From contig JAFGOW010000183.1 of the NCBI GenBank assembly GCA_016926265.1, positions 1 through 35,959 of the forward strand: a stretch of 35,959 nt of DNA. Direction: 5' to 3'. The position numbers and the translations under genes are program-made. How positions within the stretch are numbered: the first letter of the stretch is position 1; the number at the start of each line of letters is the position of its first letter. Origin of the DNA: Deltaproteobacteria bacterium (lineage in GTDB: Bacteria > Desulfobacterota > Desulfuromonadia > Desulfuromonadales > JAAYDE01). The notes below the pieces were generated by a model. The model had not been told where the DNA came from and did no database searches. It worked only from the letters and a program-made list of their open reading frames with translations. Shown piece after piece: positions 1-7,974 of this stretch.

Positions 1-690
1 GTCTTCGCCCTCCCGACCTTTTTCTGGGTGCGGGAACCGATAGGGAATGGGCTCCCCGGCCCGGCCCGGAAAACCCAGAATTACCTTCAGACCTTGAAGG
101 AGATCCTCCCCTACCGGGATCTGCTCCGGTTTCTCATCGCCTTTCTCCTCTACCACGACGGCATCGAAACCATCATAGTGGTTTCGGCGGTGTTCGGCCG
201 CGAGGAACTCGGCATGAGCCAGGGGGCGATCCTCGGCTGTTTTCTGATGATCCAGATCGTCGCCATGCCCGGCTCGCTGCTGTTCGGCCGTATCGCCGAG
301 CGGTTCAGCGCCCGGACCGCGATCCTGGCCTGCCTCGGACTCTTCACCCTGCTGACCGTCTATGCCTTCTTCATGCAATCCGCCTGGGAGTTCTGGCTGC
401 TCGGGCTGGTGGTGGCGCTGATCCTGGGTGGCAGCCAGGCCCTCAGCCGTTCGCTTTTCGCTTCCCTGATCCCGCCCCACAAAGAGGCGGAATTCTTCGG
501 CTTCTACGCGGTCGGCTCGAAATTCGCGACGATCTTCGGGCCGCTCGTCTTCGCCCTGATCGGCAGTCTGACCGGCTCCACCCGGCTCTCCATTCTCGGT
601 CTGCTGTTCTTCTTCGTCGCCGGCGGCCTGCTGCTGTGCACCGTCGACATCGAGCGGGGCCGCCGCCTGGCCGGGAAGTCCGGGCCATGA
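1..690 (+). CDS. UMF1-family MFS transporter, C-terminal part
   Basis: The reading frame is open from base 1, so the N-terminal half lies outside the window; the track start at 28 is only an internal GTG. The visible part has about six hydrophobic helices and the loop motif GGSQALSRSLF...EFFGFY, which I associate with the UMF1/Atg22-like branch of the major facilitator superfamily. The substrate cannot be told from sequence; family members are inner-membrane permeases, several linked to efflux of small metabolites. The stop codon overlaps the ATG of the next gene (ATGA), so the two are probably translationally coupled and share a transcript. The end of the protein is basic and polar, as expected for a cytoplasmic C-terminus. 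Confidence 0.85.
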   Translation, partial: VFALPTFFWVREPIGNGLPGPARKTQNYLQTLKEILPYRDLLRFLIAFLLYHDGIETIIVVSAVFGREELGMSQGAILGCFLMIQIVAMPGSLLFGRIAERFSARTAILACLGLFTLLTVYAFFMQSAWEFWLLGLVVALILGGSQALSRSLFASLIPPHKEAEFFGFYAVGSKFATIFGPLVFALIGSLTGSTRLSILGLLFFFVAGGLLLCTVDIERGRRLAGKSGP

Positions 691-1508
691 GCAGCCGTTA
701 TTTCACCCCTCCCCGCCCCCGGCTGTTCGGCCATCGCGGCTTTCCGGCCCGCTTTCCGGAAAACACCCTCCCCTCCTTTGCCGCCGCCCTGGCCGCGGGC
801 CTCCCCTATCTGGAACTGGATGTCTGGGCGAGCCGCGACGGCCACGTGGTCGTCCATCACGACGAAACCCTCTACCGGATGTGCGGAAAATGGAGACGGA
901 TCCGCAATCTGAACTGGGCCGAAATCAAATCCTGCGACACGGGACGGGGTTTTAGGGACCGGGACGGAAGACGCCCCTTCCTGGGGCAGGGCATTGCCGT
1001 GCCGTCGCTGGAAGAGGTGTTCGAAGCCTGTCCGGAGGCTTTCATCAACATCGAAATCAAACAGACCGATCCTCCCATCGAGGCACTGGTTGTGGAGACG
1101 GTGCGACGCTGGCGGCGGGAGGAGACGGTACTGCTGGCCTCGGCCCACGACCGGGTCATAAAACGTTTGCGCGCACTGTGCGGGGCCATCCCCACCGGTT
1201 TCAGCCGCGGCGAAATCGCCGCCTTCCTCGACTGGGTGAAGCGCGGCTGCCGCTCCGGCTACGCCCCGCCGGGGGCCGCTCTCCAGGTGCCGGTGTCCCA
1301 CCACGGAACCCCCATCGTCTTCCCCGAATCGGTGGTCGCCGCCCACGCCGTCGGGATCGAAATCCATGTCTGGACCATCAACGATCCCAGCGAGATGCGA
1401 CGTCTGCTGACCATGGGAGTTGACGGCCTCATGAGCGACGACGCGGCGCTGCTGGTCGCCACGGCAAGGGAGTCGGTATCTCCTTTCGGGGGCGGGGGAA
1501 TACCTTAA
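687..1508 (+). CDS. Glycerophosphodiester phosphodiesterase (GDPD family)
   Basis: A 273-residue protein of the TIM-barrel GDPD family, which hydrolyses glycerophosphodiesters from phospholipid turnover to glycerol-3-phosphate and an alcohol. The N-terminus shows the family motif HRGFPARFPENT (His16 area), then LELDVWASRDGHVVVHHD containing the metal-binding Glu/Asp and the second catalytic His. Later strands are recognisable (NIEIKQ; VWTINDP; GVDGLMSDD). No signal peptide is seen, so it is probably cytoplasmic. I chose ATG 687 over the track start at 636 because it overlaps the upstream stop as ATGA and begins immediately before the family-conserved region. It probably forms an operon with the upstream transporter, which might move a glycerol-phosphate type compound; that link is inference. 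Confidence 0.9.
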   Translation: MSSRYFTPPRPRLFGHRGFPARFPENTLPSFAAALAAGLPYLELDVWASRDGHVVVHHDETLYRMCGKWRRIRNLNWAEIKSCDTGRGFRDRDGRRPFLGQGIAVPSLEEVFEACPEAFINIEIKQTDPPIEALVVETVRRWRREETVLLASAHDRVIKRLRALCGAIPTGFSRGEIAAFLDWVKRGCRSGYAPPGAALQVPVSHHGTPIVFPESVVAAHAVGIEIHVWTINDPSEMRRLLTMGVDGLMSDDAALLVATARESVSPFGGGGIP

Positions 1509-1527
1509 TCGAATCGGAGGGCAAGGA

Positions 1528-2349
1528 ATGGGCAAGGCATGGCTGGCAGCGTTGGCGATCCTTCTGACGGCGAGTCTGGCCACCTATCAACGGCTTGAAT
1601 CCGCGGTCAACGTCCTGCAGCAGTTGGGCATCGACGAGACCCTGGCCCGGGACAGCGTCGTCGCCAACTTCACCGGCACCCTGTGGGGGCTGCCGCAGAC
1701 CAGGCCCCTCAAAACGGTCCCCTCTGAGAACCGGGCCAGCACGGTACTGGAACTCGCCCGCTTCGCCAAGGCCTACACCCGATCCGAGAAATTTCAAAAG
1801 GCGTATCTGGAATACCGGGAGCGGAGGCGGCCTTCGCCCCCACAACCGCTGGGATCCCAGGACGAAAGGAAAGCCAAGCAGAAAGCGGCGCTGGAAAAGG
1901 CGATCCAGGAGACGGGGCAGAACCTGGCCAAGGTGCCGGCCGAGATCCGGGAACAACTCCAGGAGCCGCTGGCACACCTGCGGCAGCAGCTCAAAGACCT
2001 CGATTCCCCGGACAACCCCCTGAATTCCAGGGAAATGGCCGCCGCCATGACGGCCATGGGCCAAGAGCAGCAGCAGCGCTACGCCGCCGAACTGGCGCAA
2101 TGGGAGGCGGACAACCATTTGACCCCGGACCGGATGATCCGGGAGAAGCTCGAAGCCTTCCTGGCGGAAACGGAAAATATCGATTTCAACGCCCGACTGG
2201 TGCGCCGGGACGACGGGATCCTGAAATTCGCCGATCCGGCCAGCGAAGGGATGTCGAAACTGCGCAAGATGTGTTTCCGCGCCGGGCCGGAGCCGGTGGA
2301 GGCGCTCCGCTCCTTTGCCCGAAAGTGGCTGGCCGAACTGGGTTCATGA
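1528..2349 (+). CDS. Secreted or membrane-anchored protein of unknown function
   Basis: I do not recognise this 273-residue protein. It starts at ATG 1528 behind a clear CGGAGG site. It opens with a short positive stretch and a hydrophobic segment (residues 1-18) that looks like a signal peptide or N-terminal anchor. The rest is hydrophilic and predicted mostly helical, with a Lys/Glu/Gln-rich middle (about 110-190) that could form a coiled coil. No cysteine cluster or catalytic motif is visible; only one cysteine is present, near the end. It lies 19 bp after the GDPD gene on the same strand, so it may be the last gene of that operon. A periplasmic helical protein is the most that can be said. 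Confidence 0.7.
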   Translation: MGKAWLAALAILLTASLATYQRLESAVNVLQQLGIDETLARDSVVANFTGTLWGLPQTRPLKTVPSENRASTVLELARFAKAYTRSEKFQKAYLEYRERRRPSPPQPLGSQDERKAKQKAALEKAIQETGQNLAKVPAEIREQLQEPLAHLRQQLKDLDSPDNPLNSREMAAAMTAMGQEQQQRYAAELAQWEADNHLTPDRMIREKLEAFLAETENIDFNARLVRRDDGILKFADPASEGMSKLRKMCFRAGPEPVEALRSFARKWLAELGS

Positions 2350-2503
2350 CGGTTGCAGGCACGGGAACCGCCGGGAGGGGTTCAGGGACTTTTTTCCGGG
2401 TACTGCTTCGTTTTAAAAGTGTGCCCTGTGAAAAAGCATTAAATCTCGCTTTTTTCTGTAATCCCTTTCATCCCCTTCATCCCTGTGATTCAGATTTCAG
2501 AGT
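2350..2503. repeat. Intergenic region with 'catccctttcatcccc' type repeat
   Basis: This gap between convergent genes holds a low-complexity stretch, aatccctttcatcccc followed by ttcatccctgtgattcag (about 2459-2500). Its reverse complement reads acagggatgaaggggatgaaaggga. A diverged version, acagggataaaagggatgg, occurs at about 13292-13310. I believe sequences of this kind recur in intergenic regions of many bacteria, but that is from memory. No gene is seen here. Confidence 0.5.
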
Positions 2504-3466
2504 TTATTCGCTTTTTGGGCTGAAGGTCCCGGCCAGCAACCGGACGTGATCGATGTAAATGGTCCTCGGTTCCGGGAGCCGGACGGCGAATATTCCCAGT
2601 CCGCGAATCTCGCTCAGCTCCATTTTTCTGCCCCTCGGCGCCCTTTCCACCGCCTCCAGGTCGATCCGAATCGCATTCCAGCCCTTTTTCAAAACATAGC
2701 TTTTGTTGAACCGATCCCCATATTCCTGGACCTTTTGCCGGGTATGCCGCTGGTCGTGAATCCGGCAGGTGATTTGGAGCGGTTCATCCTGCGGGTTGAA
2801 CACCTCCAGGGCCAATGTCGAAAAACCCTGCCAATCCCCTGGGAAGTATTCAAGGGAAACCCCGGAATAGGTCGAGGTGTCCATATCGACTTTCATGGAC
2901 CGCCTCCCGCTGCTCGCCATCTCGGTCCGGATTGTCCTTCGGGCGCCGCCGGTCCAGCGGCTTTTTTGAAAGGGGGTTTCAAAATCGGCCAGGATGGGAA
3001 ATTCAGCCTCGGCAACCCCTTCATCAACCCAGCTCACAGCGCCTGGGATGGCTGCGGCCAGGATCGCCCCCAGGATCAGCCATCGGAAACCGTGGCGCCT
3101 TTTTGCCGGCCATTCCTTGTTGGCGGGGTTGAAGAAGAACAGGCTGAAAAGGGCGCCGACCAGGTTTCTCAGCATGTCCCCGACATCGGGGGTCCGGGAG
3201 AATCCGCCCTGGATCAGCTCGATAACCAGGCCGCAGCCCAGGGTGAGCCCGACGATCCAGGCCAATTGCCGATGGAAGGTTTCCCTTCGCAAGGGTTCGG
3301 AAAACAGAACCAGGGCATGGGCGGCCAGGGCAAAGAACAGGATATGCCCCAGATCCCAAAAATTTTGAAAGGAACGGCTTGAGCCGTAACCGGGGCCAAA
3401 AAAGAAAAAAAAGGGGGAAATGACCAGGATAAGAAAAAGAAGGAGGGCTTTTTCCTTATTCAACAA
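2504..3466 (-). CDS. VanZ-like membrane protein with C-terminal CIA30/galactose-binding-like domain
   Basis: A 320-residue protein in two parts. The first 150 residues hold four or five hydrophobic helices with the VanZ-like pattern (DLGHILFFALAAHAL; IELIQGGFSRTPDVGDMLRNLVGA), including the acidic residues typical of the family. After a further membrane segment (about 130-150), residues 160-320 form a beta-rich extracytoplasmic region (ADFETPFQKSRW...; SLEYFPGDWQGFSTLALEVFNP; IYIDHVRLL) that resembles CIA30/carbohydrate-binding jelly-roll domains. No ATG precedes the first helix; translation most likely starts at one of two adjacent TTG codons (3466 or 3463) behind GAAAGG. VanZ-like proteins are poorly characterised, and some contribute to glycopeptide tolerance. 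The appended domain suggests binding of a cell-surface glycan. It is convergent with the gene before it and separate from the lower-GC pair upstream. Confidence 0.75.
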   Translation of the reverse strand: MLNKEKALLLFLILVISPFFFFFGPGYGSSRSFQNFWDLGHILFFALAAHALVLFSEPLRRETFHRQLAWIVGLTLGCGLVIELIQGGFSRTPDVGDMLRNLVGALFSLFFFNPANKEWPAKRRHGFRWLILGAILAAAIPGAVSWVDEGVAEAEFPILADFETPFQKSRWTGGARRTIRTEMASSGRRSMKVDMDTSTYSGVSLEYFPGDWQGFSTLALEVFNPQDEPLQITCRIHDQRHTRQKVQEYGDRFNKSYVLKKGWNAIRIDLEAVERAPRGRKMELSEIRGLGIFAVRLPEPRTIYIDHVRLLAGTFSPKSE

Positions 3467-3667
3467 AGCGCCTTTCGGAAACTGTTTTCAATGGGCGATG
3501 CCCCGATTTTTCTACTCATCTCTCCCTGCTGCCGATCTGCAACTAAAAAAATCCAACCCCATGAGAGCCCTCCGACCATCGGTCGCGCTGTTTTTGGGCC
3601 GCCAAGCTCGATTGTGCATTTTTTTACGGGATTTGGTTTAAATCAAGAATTCACGCAACAAACGGCA
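3467..3667. other. Intergenic region, no gene seen
   Basis: About 200 bp of AT-richer sequence lies between the VanZ-like gene and the flippase-like gene, both on the minus strand. It must contain the promoter of the VanZ-like gene. I saw no convincing ORF, hairpin terminator or operator. Confidence 0.4.
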
Positions 3668-4615
3668 CTAGGACTCTTGCTTTCTGTCCTTGAGCATGGC
3701 AAAAACTACGGCACCTTGAATTGATTGGACCAGCATGGGAATGTACCCGATAAGGGCTGCCGCCAGAACGATGTCGGCGGGGATTCCCAGAAGTCCGGTA
3801 AAAAGACTCACATTCACGTTTTCCCGGAGGCCAATGCCGTTGATAGCAATGGGCAACATGGAAATGGTGATAGTGATGGTCATGAATACGGTAATCGTGG
3901 CCAAATCGACGGAAACGCCCACCGCCTGGAAATAGGCGTAGTGGATTGCAATAGACGAAAGCTGGAGCCATACGGAATCCAGCCCCGAAAGCAGAAAGGC
4001 CTTTTTGTAGCCGCGGTAAATGCTGAATGCGTCTTGCAGCTTCAGCAAAAAGGGAATTTTTGCCGTGAGCTTTGCCGGAAGTTTTATTTGGTCCGAAAAG
4101 AGCCCGCCAATGATGATGAATACGGAAAGCAACGCCACGGCGCAAACGGCGCCTGTGTAGACCAAAGGGATATTATGGCGGCTTGCCACGAAGGGGAGCG
4201 CCACGAAAAAGCCGAGGAACATGGCCAAAAGCCCCATCACACGGGAAATGGCCACGGCAGCCACGGAATTCGCGGTGTTGCCGAACCTGCGCCCGAATGC
4301 GATAGTTTTTACCGCGTCGCCGCCAAAACCGCTGGGCAGCAGGTTGTTAAAAAAATATCCCAGAGCGATGTACCCGTAGAAGGTGCGGAATTTGACTTTT
4401 TTGCCCTCGCCCAAAAGCAGGCCGCGCCAACGGTTGGCCTGAATGAACATGCTGAAGATGGTGCAAAAAAGAATGACCCCGACCCAGGGGAGGGCTTGAC
4501 TTGTCCAGTGTCCGCAAACTTCGCCGAAGGGAACTTTCCAAAAGATGTAGAACAACCCGCCAAGGCTTATGGCGGCTTTCAAGAGCGTCTTGCAGATTTT
4601 TTTTGCGTTGTTCAT
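3668..4615 (-). CDS. Flippase-like integral membrane protein (UPF0104 / LPG synthase TM family)
   Basis: A 315-residue polytopic protein with about eight hydrophobic helices. It shows the family hallmarks of the AglD/MprF transmembrane superfamily (lysylphosphatidylglycerol synthase TM region): RWRGLLLGEG early, FFNNLLPSGFGGDAVK at about 90-105, and PIAINGIGLRENV at about 240-255. Members are thought to move lipid-linked head groups or to help glycolipid assembly. The enzymatic MprF domain is absent, so it is not a complete lysyl-PG synthase. It lies 17 bp downstream of a glycosyltransferase on the same strand. The pair probably acts on the same lipid-linked sugar, the transferase building it and this protein handling it in the membrane. 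Base composition and codon use look more AT-rich than the neighbours, suggesting transfer. Confidence 0.8.
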   Translation of the reverse strand: MNNAKKICKTLLKAAISLGGLFYIFWKVPFGEVCGHWTSQALPWVGVILFCTIFSMFIQANRWRGLLLGEGKKVKFRTFYGYIALGYFFNNLLPSGFGGDAVKTIAFGRRFGNTANSVAAVAISRVMGLLAMFLGFFVALPFVASRHNIPLVYTGAVCAVALLSVFIIIGGLFSDQIKLPAKLTAKIPFLLKLQDAFSIYRGYKKAFLLSGLDSVWLQLSSIAIHYAYFQAVGVSVDLATITVFMTITITISMLPIAINGIGLRENVNVSLFTGLLGIPADIVLAAALIGYIPMLVQSIQGAVVFAMLKDRKQES

Positions 4616-4632
4616 CTTTTTCTCGTTGCCGG

Positions 4633-5709
4633 TTACTTCGATGCAACCTCGGCTGCGATTTCCCGAATCCGCTGGGCGCTATGTTCCCAGGTAAACTTCT
4701 GGACCCACGCGGCAATTTCGGCATCGTGTTTGCCCTTGCTGCAGATGGATTCTTCCAATGCCTTTGCCACGCTTTTCGGATTTCTGGGGTCAAAGTAGGT
4801 GGCTACGTTTCCGCCCACTTCGGGGAGCGACGACGTGTTGGCGCAGGCTACCGGCGTACCGCAGGCGAATGCCTCCAAAACGGGCAAGCCGAAGCCTTCG
4901 CACAGCGACGGCAGCACAAACAAATCAGCAAGGTTGTAGAGATTTACCAAGTCTTCTTGGCTGACCATTCCGGCGTGAATCGTCAAATCTTGAATGCCCA
5001 AGTCCGATTCCCGTGTATCCTTGGTGCGGCCGTCGAAGGCCTGGCCCACCAGAACTAGGCGGCAGTTTTCCCTGCCCTGCATTTTCGCAAAACCGCCCAA
5101 GAGTCCATTGAGGTTTTTGTGAGGGAGCATGTTTCCCACGTATAGCATGATTTTTTTGTCGCGAGGGATGTTGTACTTGTCGTAAAGGTATTCCACTTCG
5201 GATCTCTGCTTGTGGACGAATTCCTTGTCTACGCCTAAAGGCACCACGATCATCTTGTTTGCGTCAGCCTTGTAAAAGCGGAGTAGGTCGTTCTTGGTGC
5301 TTTCGGAATCCACCATGATGCGGTCGGCCCGCTTGCAAATAACCCAGAAGATGAACTTGAAGTAGCAATGGGCCAATTTTATGGGCAAAAATTCCGGGTA
5401 CACCAGATGAGTCAGGTCGTGTACCGTCACGATCATTTTGCCGCGGTAGAACAGGGGCACGTTGCAGTGGGGTATGTGCAGAACGTCGATATTTTCTTTC
5501 CGAAGCGCCTTGTAGGGGAACCGCAATTGTTCCTTGTAGCCGTAAATACCGCTGATAAAAGGGATCTTTACCGCAACGTCGTCCTTGTATTTTTCCAGTT
5601 CCGCAGGGTCGCCCATGGCCACATCGTAATGAACGGCCTTGATCCAGTGCTGGATGCACGTGCCAATGCCGGATTTGCGGACCATGCGGGCGTCGATGGC
5701 GAGTTTCAT
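4633..5709 (-). CDS. Glycosyltransferase family 4 (GT-B fold)
   Basis: A 358-residue retaining glycosyltransferase. The N-terminal Rossmann half begins MKLAIDARMVRKSGIGT, the glycine-rich acceptor-side loop typical of GT4, followed by VHDLTHLVYPE. The C-terminal donor domain shows LYVGNMLPHKNLNGLL and the E-x7-E motif region PSLCEGFGLPVLEAFACGTP, then TSSLPEVGG. It would add a sugar from a nucleotide-sugar donor to a lipid or polysaccharide acceptor on the cytoplasmic face of the membrane; the specific sugar is unknown. The start at 5709 has GAGG 5 bp upstream. Codon use (many AAG/TTC/TTG codons with lower GC) differs from the flanking genes and matches the downstream flippase-like gene, consistent with joint acquisition. 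A REP-like element lies just upstream. Confidence 0.88.
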   Translation of the reverse strand: MKLAIDARMVRKSGIGTCIQHWIKAVHYDVAMGDPAELEKYKDDVAVKIPFISGIYGYKEQLRFPYKALRKENIDVLHIPHCNVPLFYRGKMIVTVHDLTHLVYPEFLPIKLAHCYFKFIFWVICKRADRIMVDSESTKNDLLRFYKADANKMIVVPLGVDKEFVHKQRSEVEYLYDKYNIPRDKKIMLYVGNMLPHKNLNGLLGGFAKMQGRENCRLVLVGQAFDGRTKDTRESDLGIQDLTIHAGMVSQEDLVNLYNLADLFVLPSLCEGFGLPVLEAFACGTPVACANTSSLPEVGGNVATYFDPRNPKSVAKALEESICSKGKHDAEIAAWVQKFTWEHSAQRIREIAAEVASK

Positions 5710-5757
5710 AATACCTCGAAAAATTCTGGGGCGGCGAATGGGGGCAGCCTTGATATT

Positions 5758-5831
5758 TATTGGGAAACCGGGACGCTTCCCCTAGTGATTTAACGGAATT
5801 TAATTGGGCGATGTCCCTATTCTTCCCAATA
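5758..5831. repeat. REP/MITE-like palindromic element 1
   Basis: A 74-bp element bounded by a perfect 9-bp inverted repeat: tattgggaa at 5758-5766 and ttcccaata at 5823-5831. The left half carries the stem-loop core GGGACGCTTCCCCT and the right half GGGCGATGTCCCTATT. The same two halves recur around 7863-7974, and the left core alone at 9354-9368. The structure resembles REP pairs (BIMEs) mobilised by REP-associated tyrosine transposases. No such transposase is in the window. Confidence 0.65.
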
Positions 5832-5851
5832 GGTCTCACCAGCGGCTCTTT

Positions 5852-7723
5852 CTACGGCTGCGCCGGCCTTTCACAGGTTATGTGATTGAACCCTTCACAT
5901 TTTTTATTGAAAGAAGGCCAGCCCGTATTGCATTCCGGATGGCCCGCGCCCATGTGAATCGTATTATTCAGACTTTCTGTTGCAAATGTAGAATTGTATT
6001 TCGCCCATTCAGAAATGGCCTTTTCATACTCCATCTCCTGACAAAATAAATCGGCGGCCCGCTGGGGAACCTCCGGCTCTCCTCTGTTCCCCTCGCGGAA
6101 GTTTACAAAGGTATCCACCCGCTTGCCGTTAAACATGGGCTTTTCGTAGCGTTTCCTTTCGGTTTGGGCGCACACGGTCAACCGTTCCCGGCGTTTGGCC
6201 ACCTCGGCCTGGATCTGGTCAGGACTGGCGGTAAGGCACCAATTATAATGAATCTTGAAATTGCCATGCCATCTTCCGGCTTCAAAAGCAATTGAAAGAT
6301 TGCAAAAACTGTTGGTGGCCTGGTGGTATTGCTGAACGGCGGTTTGCGCATAGTCCTGGCACATGCCTTCTTTCGTTTCAAGAGAGGCGAAATCTTTTTT
6401 CTTTATGCCTTTTGCCTTCAGAACCATTTGGGTCTGATCACTTTTTTGGGCCGTTTTTTTTAACATATTTTCATCCAAAACCGGCTTTCGGCAAATGATG
6501 TAATCAAAACCCCGACAATTGGAACGGGCGATGGTTGCGTCACAGTGGTGGTGATTGCCCAGGGGCATGGTGTTCTCTTGGGCCTTGTGGTCGGCTACCT
6601 TGAATTCCACCTCCTTCTCGTAGCCTTGAGAGATACAATAAGAGCGAGCAACTTCCGCAACGCCGCACGTCGACCCGAAATCATAATCGTAGACCTCACC
6701 CTCAATGGGGGTGCTGTGATAAGTCCGGGTCTCCCTGTACATGCAAAAATCGGCCAGCAACCCCAAATATCGGGGATTGTCAAAACGCTTGATCTCTCCG
6801 CAGGATATCAATGCCGCCCTGCGGTTGCCGCTCTCCATTTTCCGCTTGTCCTGGGTGGCGGACAGGCACCAGTTGAAATGCTTGTCAAAATCATTGTGCC
6901 AACGCCCTCCTTGAAATCCACACCGATTGTTTTCTGCCTGAATGAACTGGTTCACCGCGTCTTGAGCGTAATTCCGGCAAATGGCCTCGTCCGATATCTT
7001 CATCTTCTGTCCCGGCCTGGAAGAAACCTGCGGAACGATGGAAAAACCAGGTTTAGCCTCGGATTTCGCCCTGACCCCGGTAGGGGAATGTTCATTGATG
7101 GAAATGGGAATGGAGGGTTGGAGGTTGTGCCCGAACTGGTTTTCTCCCGATTTTGGACTGACCGACACATGCGGCGACCCGCCGTTATGGCCCGCGCCCA
7201 GAGGTCTGGCTTGGGACTTTTCAATGTTGAAGCGCAGCGTTTGTTGATTGTTTTTCTCGTTACTCTCCTGAACTCGGTTTTGGTAATCCGCCTCCACCGT
7301 AACGGAATACTCTCCGGCCACCCATCGGCCGCTGGCTGATTTGGGCCACTCCAGAAAGACCGTTTTCCCTCCAGGCAAATCGGGGATATTCAGAAATCCA
7401 TTGAGTTCTTTCGGGCACTGTTTCTGTTGACTGTTATTCAGGCCGCACTGCACTCGGATCCCACTCCCTCGGGCCATGCTCACGGAGGCGTTTTTGACCA
7501 TTATCCGAAAAAAAACCGGCGCTCCGATGTTCTCACCTTCTTTTGGAAAACCGCTGAGCTGGACCTTTTGCACAATGAGATCCGGGAGAATTTCAACGGC
7601 TTTTTTTTGGGTTCCCGCCGCGTCCTTCTGTTTCAAGGGAAAAGGAATTTCACCGTTTGCGTAGACAGCCGAAAATAAGGTCAACGCCAATCCCCAAAAG
7701 ACCATTTTTTGGATTCTCTTCAT
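5852..7723 (-). CDS. Secreted CARDB-domain protein with two cysteine-rich repeats
   Basis: A 623-residue exported protein. Residues 1-24 form a signal peptide (MKRIQKMVFWGLALTLFSAV...). Residues about 46-165 form a CARDB-like adhesion fold, ending in the typical YSVTVEADYQNRVQESNEKNN. A Pro/Ser-rich linker follows (about 170-245). Then come two copies of a module of about 165 residues (249-412 and 454-618). Each starts C-x-(N/D)YAQ-AV-Q, continues through GRWH-x-(D/N)F and (F/Y)NWCL-A to a cysteine about 22 residues on, and ends with a half bearing H-C, then C-(R/E)GF and I-(I/T)C-(R/E)(K/R)P. The paired cysteines suggest disulfides, as expected outside the cytoplasm. The function of the module is unknown to me; surface binding is the reasonable guess from the CARDB domain. 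The start has GAAGGG upstream. It stands alone between two REP-like elements. Confidence 0.8.
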   Translation of the reverse strand: MKRIQKMVFWGLALTLFSAVYANGEIPFPLKQKDAAGTQKKAVEILPDLIVQKVQLSGFPKEGENIGAPVFFRIMVKNASVSMARGSGIRVQCGLNNSQQKQCPKELNGFLNIPDLPGGKTVFLEWPKSASGRWVAGEYSVTVEADYQNRVQESNEKNNQQTLRFNIEKSQARPLGAGHNGGSPHVSVSPKSGENQFGHNLQPSIPISINEHSPTGVRAKSEAKPGFSIVPQVSSRPGQKMKISDEAICRNYAQDAVNQFIQAENNRCGFQGGRWHNDFDKHFNWCLSATQDKRKMESGNRRAALISCGEIKRFDNPRYLGLLADFCMYRETRTYHSTPIEGEVYDYDFGSTCGVAEVARSYCISQGYEKEVEFKVADHKAQENTMPLGNHHHCDATIARSNCRGFDYIICRKPVLDENMLKKTAQKSDQTQMVLKAKGIKKKDFASLETKEGMCQDYAQTAVQQYHQATNSFCNLSIAFEAGRWHGNFKIHYNWCLTASPDQIQAEVAKRRERLTVCAQTERKRYEKPMFNGKRVDTFVNFREGNRGEPEVPQRAADLFCQEMEYEKAISEWAKYNSTFATESLNNTIHMGAGHPECNTGWPSFNKKCEGFNHITCERPAQP

Positions 7724-7862
7724 TTTTTTGGTTCCCTTCTTTTGGTTTTGAAAAATCGGGATCCTTATCTATAAAAACAGCGAAATTCCTTTACTGGAAC
7801 AGAAACGCCATCCATCAAGGTCGATTCGAGAGGTGCCAGTGGTTCTTCAGCAGAGCAGATTC

Positions 7863-7974
7863 CAGGGAAATTAGGGACGCTCCCCTATCAGGGAAATTAG
7901 GGACGCTCCCCTATAAAACCAATAAATTTTCAGGAATTTATCTGCTTTTGGGGGGTGATGTCTCTATTTTCCCC
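7863..7974. repeat. REP/MITE-like element 2 with 26-bp tandem duplication
   Basis: The left half (agggaaattagggacgctcc...) is present as two perfect 26-bp tandem copies, 7863-7888 and 7889-7914. Each contains GGGA-CGC-TCCC, able to form a small hairpin. The right half at about 7950-7974 (ggggtgatgtctctatttt) is inverted relative to it, GGGAAA at one end and TTTTCCCC at the other. Between them lies a 7-bp perfect hairpin, ataaatt-ttcagg-aatttat (7922-7941). The right half and central hairpin encode the last 14 residues and stop codon of the antitoxin gene transcribed from the minus strand. Confidence 0.7.

Noticed and set aside
504-1583. 359-residue minus-strand ORF
   Set aside because: Antisense to the GDPD gene and its neighbours, with no recognisable motif.
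7863-7914. CRISPR-like repeat
   Set aside because: Only two copies of 26 bp are directly adjacent with no spacer, and the unit matches the REP-like elements elsewhere in the window.
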